Source: JAFLUQ01 sp964442035 (GTDB lineage Bacteria > Bacillota > Clostridia > UMGS1883). Taken from it: 18,576 nt of DNA. Every line of letters begins with the position of its first letter. Position 1 is the stretch's first letter. Positions 7,715-14,605 of the stretch are shown here, piece by piece. The stretch spans positions 1 through 18,576 of the forward strand of contig CAYTWZ010000029.1 in the NCBI GenBank assembly GCA_964442035.1, given 5' to 3'. The position numbers and the translations under genes were made by a program. The notes under the pieces were generated by a model, which had not been told where the DNA came from, searched no databases, and was given only the letters and a program-made list of their open reading frames with translations.

Positions 7715-8332
7715 TCAAGACTGTGTACTGTACAAGCCATTTACATTTTTAAAATAGATACACTTCATTCCAAGCCGAATAGGCGCAACAAAATCCTTTT
7801 GCGGATTATCACCCACATATGCCATTTTCTCAAATGATACCTGCAGTTTCTTCCGCATCAATTTAAAAGCAGCCTCATTTGGCTTTCTGTATTCGACGCC
7901 GCCAAGCTCATCGGTAATAATGATTTCATCAGCCCTTATTTTCAACGCACGGAGCTTTGCTTTTTGCCCTTCCGGACGTCCATCAGTGATAATTCCGACT
8001 TTTTTTGTGTTTTGAATTCTTGCAATCATATCAGCCGCTCCATCATAAAGATGAATGTCCGGTTCCTGATATCGATATATTTTTAATGCCTCTTCTTTCC
8101 TATCTGTCAGACCATGCGCTTCCAAGGCTGCATCTATCGCTTTTCCGCCACTCTCAAAAACCTTCCACATTTCATTTTCCATATCGGGAATGCCAAAGTA
8201 TTCCGCAATTTTATGATATCCGCTTCTTACATATTCTTTTTCCGAGTACAATGTATCATCTAAATCAAATATGACCGCATCAACATCACCAATGTACATT
8301 TCAGCATCCAATATATTATCAATCTTTATCAT
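7715..8332 (-). CDS. HAD superfamily (subfamily IA-like) hydrolase
   Basis: Probable small-molecule phosphatase; substrate unknown. With the start at 8332 the protein has 205 residues. HAD motif I is AVIFDLDDTLY with nucleophile D23 and acid D25; motif II is GIITDGRP (T116); motif III lysine is K150 in EYRKPNEAAF; motif IV is YVGDNPQKDF (D175, D180). A helical cap lies between about 30 and 100. The GTG at 8344 would add four residues but has no ribosome binding site; the ATG at 8332 has GTGAG at suitable spacing and is preferred. It follows the CarB-like ATP-grasp gene by 16 nt and is cotranscribed with it, so it may dephosphorylate an intermediate of the same pathway (inference). Base composition is visibly more AT-rich than in the neighbouring P-ATPase-like gene. 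Confidence 0.88.
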   Translation of the reverse strand: MIKIDNILDAEMYIGDVDAVIFDLDDTLYSEKEYVRSGYHKIAEYFGIPDMENEMWKVFESGGKAIDAALEAHGLTDRKEEALKIYRYQEPDIHLYDGAADMIARIQNTKKVGIITDGRPEGQKAKLRALKIRADEIIITDELGGVEYRKPNEAAFKLMRKKLQVSFEKMAYVGDNPQKDFVAPIRLGMKCIYFKNVNGLYSTQS

Positions 8333-8348
8333 TTTTATTCTCACTTCA

Positions 8349-9293
8349 TCATTTTACACGAACACTCTGATCAAAGCGGCTAAAAACAGCTCCATCTTCT
8401 GCGGCGCAATCGACATAGGTCAGCTTCTCGCCTGCAATCAATCTCAGCAGCGCTTCAGCGCTATCCGCTCCGGCCTTAATGGTCAATGGAGCGCCGCCGC
8501 CGAAACGAGGATTGATTTCAATATAATAATCCTCTCCGGTCAATATATCCCTGATCAACTGAACCGTGATCTGACCACAGGGCTTATAGTCCGAAATCAG
8601 CTGCTTAATTTCATTAATGATCTTCCGATCCTGCTTGATTTCTGTTATAAGAACCTCGCCGGCTCGAACCGCAAGGCGAATTCTCGGCGTAATAAAAACA
8701 GGGGCCCCATCAAAGTCACAGAATATATCGACAGTGTACTCCGTCCCGGAGATAAAGGGCTGAACAATATAGTTGGGAACATGTGCCGCATAATTTCTGA
8801 GCTCATCTTCGCTTTTGACCTTATACGCGAAAATGCTTGAGCTTCCATCCTTCGGTTTGATAAAAGCGGGATATCCGCCCGTGTATTTTGTCCAATCATC
8901 CACCGGATGAGGACTTTTTAACCCAACAGAATTGAAATAGTCGGCAGTAAGACGTTTGTCTCTGCATATTGCCACTTTGTCCGGACTGCTGATCAAAACC
9001 TTTGTATCGCCAAATGCGTATTTATTCCGAGCCAAAAGCATTAAATCTGTATCTATCGTAGGTATCAGCGCATCAATGTGCTCCTTGATACAAAGCTCCT
9101 TTAGCGTAGGGATATATTCATGATCTTTAATTTTAGGAACAATAACCGCGTGATCAGAGAATACAAGTCCCGGCGCCGACCCTGACGCATCCGCACCGTA
9201 AATTTCCAATTCAATATTCAACTTATCGGCAGCCAGTCTAAACGCCTGTATCAATTCAATTCTTCTGCCTACACTGGTAAATAAAATTTTCAT
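8349..9293 (-). CDS. CarB/PylC-like ATP-grasp domain protein
   Basis: 314 residues of the short ATP-grasp type that is often labelled 'carbamoyl-phosphate synthase large subunit-like'. The N-terminal Rossmann-like part begins KILFTSVGRRIELIQAFR; the ATP-grasp fold has FIKPKDGSSS (144-153, ATP lid), VQPFISGTEYTVDIF (177-191) and the metal-binding YIEINPRFGGG (257-267, E259 and N261). It forms one half of CarB at most and lacks tandem domains, so it is not a real carbamoyl-phosphate synthase. Such enzymes normally join a carboxylate, via an acyl phosphate, to an amine or thiol; the substrates are unknown. The ATG has GAGGTG 5 nt upstream. It overlaps by ATGA the stop of a 55-codon leader frame and is followed by the HAD gene. 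The promoter and conserved leader lie directly upstream. Confidence 0.85.
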   Translation of the reverse strand: MKILFTSVGRRIELIQAFRLAADKLNIELEIYGADASGSAPGLVFSDHAVIVPKIKDHEYIPTLKELCIKEHIDALIPTIDTDLMLLARNKYAFGDTKVLISSPDKVAICRDKRLTADYFNSVGLKSPHPVDDWTKYTGGYPAFIKPKDGSSSIFAYKVKSEDELRNYAAHVPNYIVQPFISGTEYTVDIFCDFDGAPVFITPRIRLAVRAGEVLITEIKQDRKIINEIKQLISDYKPCGQITVQLIRDILTGEDYYIEINPRFGGGAPLTIKAGADSAEALLRLIAGEKLTYVDCAAEDGAVFSRFDQSVRVK

Positions 9294-9457
9294 GTTGCCA
9301 CCTCAATATTGTTTCCCATTAATTTTTTCATTGTTACATTAAACAAGGGCTGAATGTCCTCATGGGGCTGGAAAGGAATTCCCACCGAAAAACAAAAGGG
9401 TTGCCCGCCGCCTATAGATCCGATGGACATCTTTCGTTTAGTTATGCTTATGATCAT
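9290..9457 (-). other. leader of the ATP-grasp gene: conserved element and 55-codon reading frame overlapping the gene start
   Basis: The predicted start from the promoter at 9462-9490 lies at about 9455-9457, where an ATG opens a frame of 55 codons (MIISITKRKMSIGSIGGGQP...) ending in TGA that overlaps the ATG of the ATP-grasp gene (ATGA). The block AAACGAAAGATGT...TCTATAGGCGGCGGG (9439-9404) aligns without gaps to the argC leader, and TTTTTCGGyGG follows in both. In the aligned block the two peptides read KRKM, three differing residues, then SIGGG (KRKMFPVSIGGG against KRKMSIGSIGGG). No ribosome binding site precedes the ATG. Whether this is translated or is a structured RNA is open. Confidence 0.45.
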
Positions 9458-9461
9458 ATTT

Positions 9462-9490
9462 ATCGTATCATATTTTTAGAATAGTGTCAA
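9462..9490 (-). promoter_or_regulatory. promoter of the ATP-grasp/HAD unit
   Basis: Minus-strand TTGACA (9490-9485), 17 bp spacer, TACGAT (9467-9462) with TG one base upstream (extended -10). The predicted start is at about 9456. It lies just downstream of the htrA terminator. Confidence 0.75.
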
Positions 9491-9503
9491 GTGGATGTAC
9501 AAT

Positions 9504-9565
9504 AAAAAACGGAAGATGCTACCCTTCTCTGCAAAGAGAAAGATTTAACATCCTCCGTTTTATTT
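9504..9565 (-). terminator. terminator of the two-component/htrA unit
   Basis: On the minus strand AAAACGGAGGATG pairs with CATCTTCCGTTTT, enclosing a second helix TTCTCT/AGAGAA, and is followed by TTTTTTATT. The long stem and U-run fit an intrinsic terminator about 120 nt after the htrA stop. The A-run on the other side would also let it stop plus-strand transcription. Confidence 0.85.
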
Positions 9566-9684
9566 TAAATCGTAGCAACGCTCTATCAAGCTTGCTTGAA
9601 ATGGAGCTTGCGAATGATTGAAACCTGCGCTGGGAGCGTTAGCTCCTGAGGGCTTCAGTGGGAGATCATATTGGGAAGAAGAGA
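9566..9684 (-). other. htrA 3' untranslated stretch with three small hairpins
   Basis: Between the htrA stop and its terminator lie three short inverted repeats: TCAAG-CTTG-CTTGA (9586-9599), GGAGC-GTTA-GCTCC (9633-9646) and CTGA-GGGCT-TCAG (9646-9658). No reading frame or RNA gene that I recognise occupies the stretch. It could be an ordinary structured 3' end, a remnant of a repeat, or a small RNA. Confidence 0.35.
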
Positions 9685-10965
9685 CTAATTCACTTTAGCC
9701 GAGCTGTCCTCCATAAGGGTAAGATCAATGGTCATTTTTTCACCGTTACGGTCGATCTCTACCTTAACAGTTTCCCCTGCCTTATGCCTGTCACGAATAC
9801 TGTTAAGCTTGGTAGAGGAAGGATTGCCGTCAGCATCAAGCACATCCTCGCCGTCCATGGAAAGGATTATGTCGCCACGCTGGATACCGGCCTGGTCGGC
9901 AGCCCCGTTTTCTGTTACGCCCAGCACATAAAGACCCTTGGGGAAGTGATAATATTCAGCCATTTCGCTGGTGACAGACTGAACAGTTACGCCGATAAGG
10001 GGACGTCCCCTTACATATCCCACTTCAATAAGGTCATTGACAATGGGCATAGCCTCATTGATCGGGATTGCAAAGCCAAGACCCTCACTGCTGGTACCGT
10101 TGACACTGGAGGCTATTTTAACACTGTTGATGCCGATTACTTCTCCGTATGCGTTTATCAGTGCGCCGCCGCTGTTGCCGGGGTTAATTGCCGCGTCAGT
10201 CTGAAGCAGGGTCATCTGCCTGTCGTCAACCTGTACGGTACGGTTTTTGCCGCTGATGATGCCCTGAGTAACGGTTCCGAAAAGCTCATCGCCAAGGGGA
10301 TTGCCTATGGCAATTGCACGGTCGCCCACTTCAACACGGTCGCTGTCGCCCATTACCGCAACCTTCAATTCGTCAACGGGGTCAATCTTGATAACCGCCA
10401 AGTCGGACTGTTGATCTCCACCTACAAGCTGGGCGGGGTATTCATTGCCGTTGGAAAACTTGACTGTTATGTCCTTCGCGTTTTCAATAACGTGGTAATT
10501 GGTGATAATATGCCCCTGATCGCTGTAAACAATGCCGCTGCCGCTGGAGGTTCCCTGCTGTACTCCTCCGAAGAAATAGTTTTGATAGCTGACAGTACAT
10601 GAGATACCTACCACAGCCGGGCCAACAGCCTGAGCGATCTCACTGGTGGTAAGCTCCTCCTCGGAATCGTTGACAGAGGTGCTGACCTTAGTGACGCCGC
10701 CGGAATTATTCTTCCTGGAGGATTCGTACACCCGGATGACCCCGCCGTTTTTGGTATTGAGTGTGTATATGCCAATAACCGCCGTCGTGGAAATAAGGCT
10801 TCCCACCAAAGCGCCGCATATAACACCGAGGATAAGCTTTTTGGAAGACTTCTTTTTCTTTGCCTTGGGTTTGAGCACATTTTCCGTATAAAGAGGAGCC
10901 GAGTTGTTAGACTCATCGGAAAACGTTCCTTCTTCATTCCAATTAAATTCATTATAATCTGTCAT
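9685..10965 (-). CDS. htrA: HtrA/DegP-like membrane-anchored serine protease (S1C family, PDZ)
   Basis: Extracytoplasmic quality-control protease that degrades misfolded exported proteins. With the start at 10965 it has 426 residues: an acidic cytoplasmic N-terminus, a KAKKKKSSKK basic block, one membrane anchor (about 44-66), a low-complexity linker, a trypsin-like domain with H158 (ITNYHVIENA), D188 (QSDLAVIKID) and S265 (NPGNSGGALIN), and one PDZ domain (about 325-415). This is the Gram-positive HtrA architecture. The upstream ATG at 10974 directly abuts AAGGAA, too close to use; the second ATG has that site 9 nt away. It lies downstream of a response regulator and sensor kinase in the same direction, separated by 95 nt that hold a possible promoter and a dyad, which recalls the CssRS control of htrA known in Bacillus. 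Direct control by the neighbouring pair is inference. Confidence 0.94.
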   Translation of the reverse strand: MTDYNEFNWNEEGTFSDESNNSAPLYTENVLKPKAKKKKSSKKLILGVICGALVGSLISTTAVIGIYTLNTKNGGVIRVYESSRKNNSGGVTKVSTSVNDSEEELTTSEIAQAVGPAVVGISCTVSYQNYFFGGVQQGTSSGSGIVYSDQGHIITNYHVIENAKDITVKFSNGNEYPAQLVGGDQQSDLAVIKIDPVDELKVAVMGDSDRVEVGDRAIAIGNPLGDELFGTVTQGIISGKNRTVQVDDRQMTLLQTDAAINPGNSGGALINAYGEVIGINSVKIASSVNGTSSEGLGFAIPINEAMPIVNDLIEVGYVRGRPLIGVTVQSVTSEMAEYYHFPKGLYVLGVTENGAADQAGIQRGDIILSMDGEDVLDADGNPSSTKLNSIRDRHKAGETVKVEIDRNGEKMTIDLTLMEDSSAKVN

Positions 10966-10991
10966 AATTATCATTTCCTTTCTACAAGGTC

Positions 10992-11039
10992 ATTATAAAA
11001 TCAAATTATTACATGAATATGAACATCGTTTTAATGTTC
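10992..11039 (-). promoter_or_regulatory. possible htrA promoter with upstream dyad operator
   Basis: A TATAAT box on the minus strand (10997-10992) has only a poor -35 (ATATTC, 11020-11015, 17-bp spacing). Immediately upstream of that weak -35 is the perfect dyad GAACAT-N7-ATGTTC (11021-11039). A weak -35 with an adjoining dyad is the layout expected of an activator-dependent promoter. The dyad is not followed by a U-run, so it is not a terminator of the kinase gene. Confidence 0.45.
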
Positions 11040-11060
11040 CTTTAAATGTGAACTGTATTA

Positions 11061-12521
11061 TCAAGTGCTTTCCTTTACGTTGGCCTTATCAAGAGTGAAA
11101 GTAAAGCGGGTATACTCCCCTTCCTTACTTTCGGCCCAGATACGGTTGTTATGCTGGTTGATAATGGTCTTTACAAGGTACAGGCCAAGGCCTACGCCCT
11201 TTTTGTCCATGCCGCGGCTCCGATCAGTCTTGTAAAATCTTTCCCATATGTGTGAAAGATCCTTTTCGCTGATACCCTGACCGGTATTTTCGATACTGAC
11301 CTCCACCTTGCGGCCGCTCAGGGCGCTTTTAATTCGTATAACGCCGCCCTCGGGTGTAAACTTGATTGCGTTGTCCATAAGATTGATAATTACCCGGTAA
11401 ATGGAATCCTCGTCACATAAGGCGTAGCTGTCCTCATACATAAATTCGGCTTCCACATCTATCTTTTTGTTTGTTATGGCCTGCTCGTAACTGATTATGC
11501 CCTTACGCAGCATCTCATTAATATTGACGGGCTTCATCACAAGCTTTGTCTTTCCGCTTTCAAGGCGGCTGGTTTCAAGCAGCTCGGTAACAAGGCGGCT
11601 TAGACGGCGGGACTCGCTGAGCACTATGGAAAGGTACTTTCCACTTTCCTCCTCGCTTATGGTACCGTCCACAATACCCTCCACAAAACCGCTGATTATG
11701 GTCATGGGAGTCCGTAGCTCGTGGGACACATTGCTAACAAAGTTGCTTCGAGTGTCATCGATCTCACGCAGGGCGTCAGTCATATGGTTAAAGCTGGCGA
11801 TCAGCTCCCCGATCTCGTCTTTGGACTTATGGTCGATCTTCTTGGTAAAGTCTCCCGCCGCAACTGCCTTTGCCGCTGAATTGAGCTTACTTATAGGGCG
11901 GGCAATGCTTCTTGCCAAGACAAATGATACCAAAAACGCTATGAGAATTGAAATAATCTGTGACATAAGTATCAAGCGCATAACATTACTTCTTGTCTGA
12001 CGTATCTCGGGCATGGGCTTATACACCACAACAGCGCCCCACAGCATTTTTTCGCCGTTATTTTCCACATAAAAGGGCTCCGCCGCCACAAAGCAGTCCA
12101 TGCCTACGCCGTTCTTGCTTTTGGTGACAATGTCGCTTGCGCTTTTTCCCTGTAGCGCCTTGTCTATCTGGGCGTTGTGGTTGCCGTTGAGATCAATATA
12201 ATCAGTGCTGCCCGAGGACAGTATTATTCCGGCGTTACTGTTGAGCACTACCACGGTGCAGTTGTTGTTGCGGCTTTGCATATCAATATTCTTTTGGATG
12301 ATCCACCGGGCAGTTTCATCGCTTTCCTCGTCAAATTCCTCGGAAAGAATTTGGCCGGTAAGCTCCGCCGCATGGGACGCAATGTCCACAAGAACCTCAC
12401 TTTGGGTTTTAAAAGCATAGGTGCCGAGCTGGCTGTAAAGGAGCGCCATGCAAAGGAAGCTGGACGCCGCCAGTACCAGCACCATTGTCAGGAATATGCG
12501 GGTGAACAGGGTTTTACCCAA
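11061..12521 (-). CDS. sensor histidine kinase (HAMP-HisKA-HATPase)
   Basis: Membrane sensor of a two-component system. In 486 residues: first membrane segment (about 8-30), extracytoplasmic sensor region (about 31-180), second membrane segment (about 182-203), HAMP domain (about 204-256), HisKA with NFVSNVSHELRTP (phosphorylated H267), and ATPase domain with N box INLMDNAIKFTP (380-390), G1 box ENTGQGI (411-417, N where D is usual) and G2 box GVGLGLYLVK (442-451). The start is TTG at 12521, supported by GGAGG with 9 nt spacing; it overlaps the end of the response-regulator gene by 8 nt, implying translational coupling. The extracytoplasmic domain suggests sensing of an envelope signal; the partner htrA downstream fits an envelope-stress role similar to CssS (inference). 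Confidence 0.93.
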   Translation of the reverse strand: MGKTLFTRIFLTMVLVLAASSFLCMALLYSQLGTYAFKTQSEVLVDIASHAAELTGQILSEEFDEESDETARWIIQKNIDMQSRNNNCTVVVLNSNAGIILSSGSTDYIDLNGNHNAQIDKALQGKSASDIVTKSKNGVGMDCFVAAEPFYVENNGEKMLWGAVVVYKPMPEIRQTRSNVMRLILMSQIISILIAFLVSFVLARSIARPISKLNSAAKAVAAGDFTKKIDHKSKDEIGELIASFNHMTDALREIDDTRSNFVSNVSHELRTPMTIISGFVEGIVDGTISEEESGKYLSIVLSESRRLSRLVTELLETSRLESGKTKLVMKPVNINEMLRKGIISYEQAITNKKIDVEAEFMYEDSYALCDEDSIYRVIINLMDNAIKFTPEGGVIRIKSALSGRKVEVSIENTGQGISEKDLSHIWERFYKTDRSRGMDKKGVGLGLYLVKTIINQHNNRIWAESKEGEYTRFTFTLDKANVKEST

Positions 12522-13227
12522 GAGGCTTCACCTCCGGCTTTACCTCAAACTTGTAGCCCACTCCCCACACAGTTTTAAGACTCCAGCTTTCGTCATAGCC
12601 CTCCAGCTTCTCGCGCAGACGCTTAACGTGTACGTCCACTGTTCTGGAATCACCGTAATAGTCAAAGCCCCACACATCCTCAAGCAGCTGTTCACGAGTA
12701 AACACCCGATTTGGGTGGCTTGCAAGGAAGTACAAAAGTTCAAGCTCCTTAGGCGGGATATCATATGAGGTGCCTCCAAGAGTAAGCTCATAGTTGGTAA
12801 GATTAATTGTAATATTGGGATAGCGGATGATCTTTTCCTCGTTTTCCCCGTCGTGGCCATCGGTACGGCGCAAAACCGCCTTGACCCTTGCCACAAGCTC
12901 CTTCCCCTCAAAGGGCTTGACCATATAATCGTCTGCCCCAAGCTCAAGGCCAAGCACCTTGTCAAAGGTCTCACCCTTGGCGGTGAGCATAATTATAGGC
13001 ATGGAACTTGTCTTGCGTATCTCCCGGCAGACCGTCATGCCGTCAACCTTGGGCATCATTACGTCCAGTATAGCCAGTGCGGGCTGCTGGGTAGAAAAGC
13101 ATTCCAGTGCTTCCTCGCCATTGTGGCAAACGATAGTCTCAAAGCCCTCTTTTTTAAGATATAGACGCACAAGCTCGCAGATATTAGCATCATCGTCAAC
13201 GATCATAATGGTTTGATTTTTTTTCAA
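12514..13227 (-). CDS. OmpR/PhoB-family response regulator
   Basis: DNA-binding partner of the overlapping kinase. In 237 residues the receiver domain (1-120) shows the acidic pocket IVDDDANI (D11-D13), phosphoacceptor D55 in AILDVMMPKVDG, LTAKGE (T82) and K104 in YMVKPF. The C-terminal winged helix (about 135-230) contains PPKELELLYFLASHPNRV, REQLLEDVWG, DSRTVDVHVKRLREKL and TVWGVGYKF. The start is TTG at 13227 with GGGGAG just upstream; the next ATG (residue 8) would remove the first beta strand. It is the first gene of the regulator-kinase pair, expressed from a promoter that overlaps that of ychF. Confidence 0.94.
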   Translation of the reverse strand: MKKNQTIMIVDDDANICELVRLYLKKEGFETIVCHNGEEALECFSTQQPALAILDVMMPKVDGMTVCREIRKTSSMPIIMLTAKGETFDKVLGLELGADDYMVKPFEGKELVARVKAVLRRTDGHDGENEEKIIRYPNITINLTNYELTLGGTSYDIPPKELELLYFLASHPNRVFTREQLLEDVWGFDYYGDSRTVDVHVKRLREKLEGYDESWSLKTVWGVGYKFEVKPEVKPLG

Positions 13228-13265
13228 AACGCTCTCCCCTTTTGGTAAATTTTTTATTATTTTTT

Positions 13266-13294
13266 ATTATACCACAAAAAAAGACTTGTGTAAA
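13266..13294 (-). promoter_or_regulatory. promoter of the two-component unit
   Basis: Minus-strand TTTACA (13294-13289), 17 bp, TATAAT (13271-13266) with TGG directly before the -10 box (extended -10). The predicted start is at about 13259, 32 nt before the TTG start of the response regulator. Confidence 0.78.
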
Positions 13295-13313
13295 TCAAAA
13301 TTTATGCTATAAT
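13286..13313 (+). promoter_or_regulatory. promoter of ychF
   Basis: TATAAT (13308-13313) with TG one base upstream forms an extended -10; the -35 candidate TTGTGT (13286-13291) is weak and 16 bp away. It overlaps the -35 box of the divergent two-component promoter (13289-13294). The leader of about 70 nt contains T-runs but no structure I recognise. Confidence 0.65.
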
Positions 13314-13387
13314 AGAATAATATCAGAATATTTTTTTTTAGATTTGTTTTATTTGTAAACATTTATTGAATTTTGGAGGAAACACAT

Positions 13388-14485
13388 ATGAAATTAGGAA
13401 TTGTAGGACTGCCAAATGTAGGAAAAAGCACGCTTTTCAATGCCATAACACAGGCCGGAGCTGAAAGCGCCAACTATCCCTTCTGCACTATTGAGCCGAA
13501 TGTGGGCATCGTGTCCGTTCCCGATGAAAGGCTGCAGGTACTTACAAAGATGTATAATCCGGAAAAGGTCACTCCCGCCATTGTGGAATTTGTGGACATA
13601 GCGGGACTTGTAAAGGGTGCCAGCCGGGGCGAAGGACTCGGCAACAAGTTTTTGTCGCATATAAGGGAAGTGGATGCCATAATTCATGTGGTACGCTGCT
13701 TTGAGGACAGCAACATCGTCCATGTGGACGGCAGCGTTGATCCCAAGCGTGATATTGAAACCATTGAGCTTGAGCTTATTTTTGCGGATCTTGAAAGCGT
13801 AGACAAGCGTATTGACCGTGTGGCAAAATCCATGAAGTCCGGGGACAAGAAGTATGCGGCCGAGATGGAAATGTGGAAGCGCTTCAAGGAAGCTCTTGAA
13901 GCGGGGCGAAGCGCCCGCACCGTCCCGGTAACTGAGGAGGAAGCCCAGATCGTAAAGGAGCTGTCGCTGCTGACCATGAAGCCGGTGCTTTACGCCGCAA
14001 ACGTGGGCGAGGACGATTTTGCCAACGGAATAGAAAACAATCCCTTTGTCAAGGTGGTTGAGGAAATCGCCGCCGAGGAAAACGCGGAGGTATTGCCCAT
14101 ATCCGCCAAAATCGAAGAGGAGATCGCCTCCCTTGATGGGGACGAAAAACAGATGTTCCTTGAGGAAATGGGGCTTAATGAGTCCGGCCTTGACAGGCTT
14201 GTAAAAAAGAGCTACAAGCTGCTGGGACTTATAAGCTATCTGACAGCCGGCGCTCCCGAGGTAAGAGCTTGGACTATAACAAAAGGCACAAAGGCGCCTC
14301 AGGCAGCGGGAAAGATACACACTGACTTTGAGCGAGGCTTTATCCGTGCTGAGGTGGTTGCTTACGATGACCTTATCGCCTGCGGCTCTATGAACGCCGC
14401 AAAGGAAAAAGGCCTTGTGCGCAGTGAGGGCAAGGAATATGTGATGAAGGACGGAGACATTGTACTGTTCAGATTTAATGTGTGA
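13388..14485 (+). CDS. ychF: redox-regulated ribosome-associated ATPase YchF (OLA1 family)
   Basis: TRAFAC-class P-loop NTPase of the Obg group that prefers ATP and binds ribosomes. With the ATG at 13388 the protein has 365 residues, the usual length. The G1 loop is GLPNVGKST (7-15), followed by NYPFCTIEPNVGIV (switch I region), VDIAGLVKGAS (G3) and AANVGED in place of the NKxD motif, the known YchF deviation that explains ATP use. The C-terminal TGS domain spans about 280-365 with GAPEVRAWTI, KAPQAAGKIHTDFERGFIRAEV and KEYVMKDGDIVLFRFNV. A TTG further upstream (13373) is rejected because GGAGG lies between it and the ATG, 8 nt before the latter. Single-gene unit with its own promoter and terminator. 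Confidence 0.97.
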   Translation: MKLGIVGLPNVGKSTLFNAITQAGAESANYPFCTIEPNVGIVSVPDERLQVLTKMYNPEKVTPAIVEFVDIAGLVKGASRGEGLGNKFLSHIREVDAIIHVVRCFEDSNIVHVDGSVDPKRDIETIELELIFADLESVDKRIDRVAKSMKSGDKKYAAEMEMWKRFKEALEAGRSARTVPVTEEEAQIVKELSLLTMKPVLYAANVGEDDFANGIENNPFVKVVEEIAAEENAEVLPISAKIEEEIASLDGDEKQMFLEEMGLNESGLDRLVKKSYKLLGLISYLTAGAPEVRAWTITKGTKAPQAAGKIHTDFERGFIRAEVVAYDDLIACGSMNAAKEKGLVRSEGKEYVMKDGDIVLFRFNV

Positions 14486-14568
14486 GTATGCCGTAACACA
14501 TATGGTCAATATAGCGCGGAATTATTTTGTGTCTTTGCAAAAAATATAGATGAAATTTTATTCATTTA

Positions 14569-14600
14569 AAGGGCCTCGTCTGAGGCCCTTAGTTTATTTT
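14569..14600. terminator. terminator between ychF and the permease gene
   Basis: AAGGGCCTC (14569-14577) and GAGGCCCTT (14582-14590) form a perfect 9-bp stem with loop GTCT, followed by AGTTTATTTT. The convergent permease gene ends at 14606, and the opposite side reads TTTAAATG, so it may also serve the minus strand though less well. Confidence 0.88.
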
Positions 14601-14605
14601 AAGGT

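Noticed and set aside
8349..9293. Annotation as carB (carbamoyl-phosphate synthase large subunit)
   Set aside because: At 314 residues it has a single ATP-grasp unit; real CarB has about 1,070 residues with two, and no carA or further domain is nearby.
9658..10602. Plus-strand frame of 314 codons opposite htrA
   Set aside because: Antisense shadow of the catalytic and PDZ domains of htrA, without promoter or ribosome binding site.
11021..11039. LexA (SOS) box or terminator after the sensor kinase
   Set aside because: The GAAC and GTTC half sites are 11 bases apart instead of four, and no U-run follows the inverted repeat.
13394..14509. Minus-strand frame of 371 codons opposite ychF
   Set aside because: It mirrors the codons of ychF, an unmistakable gene with promoter and terminator on the plus strand; the translated product has no recognisable motif.
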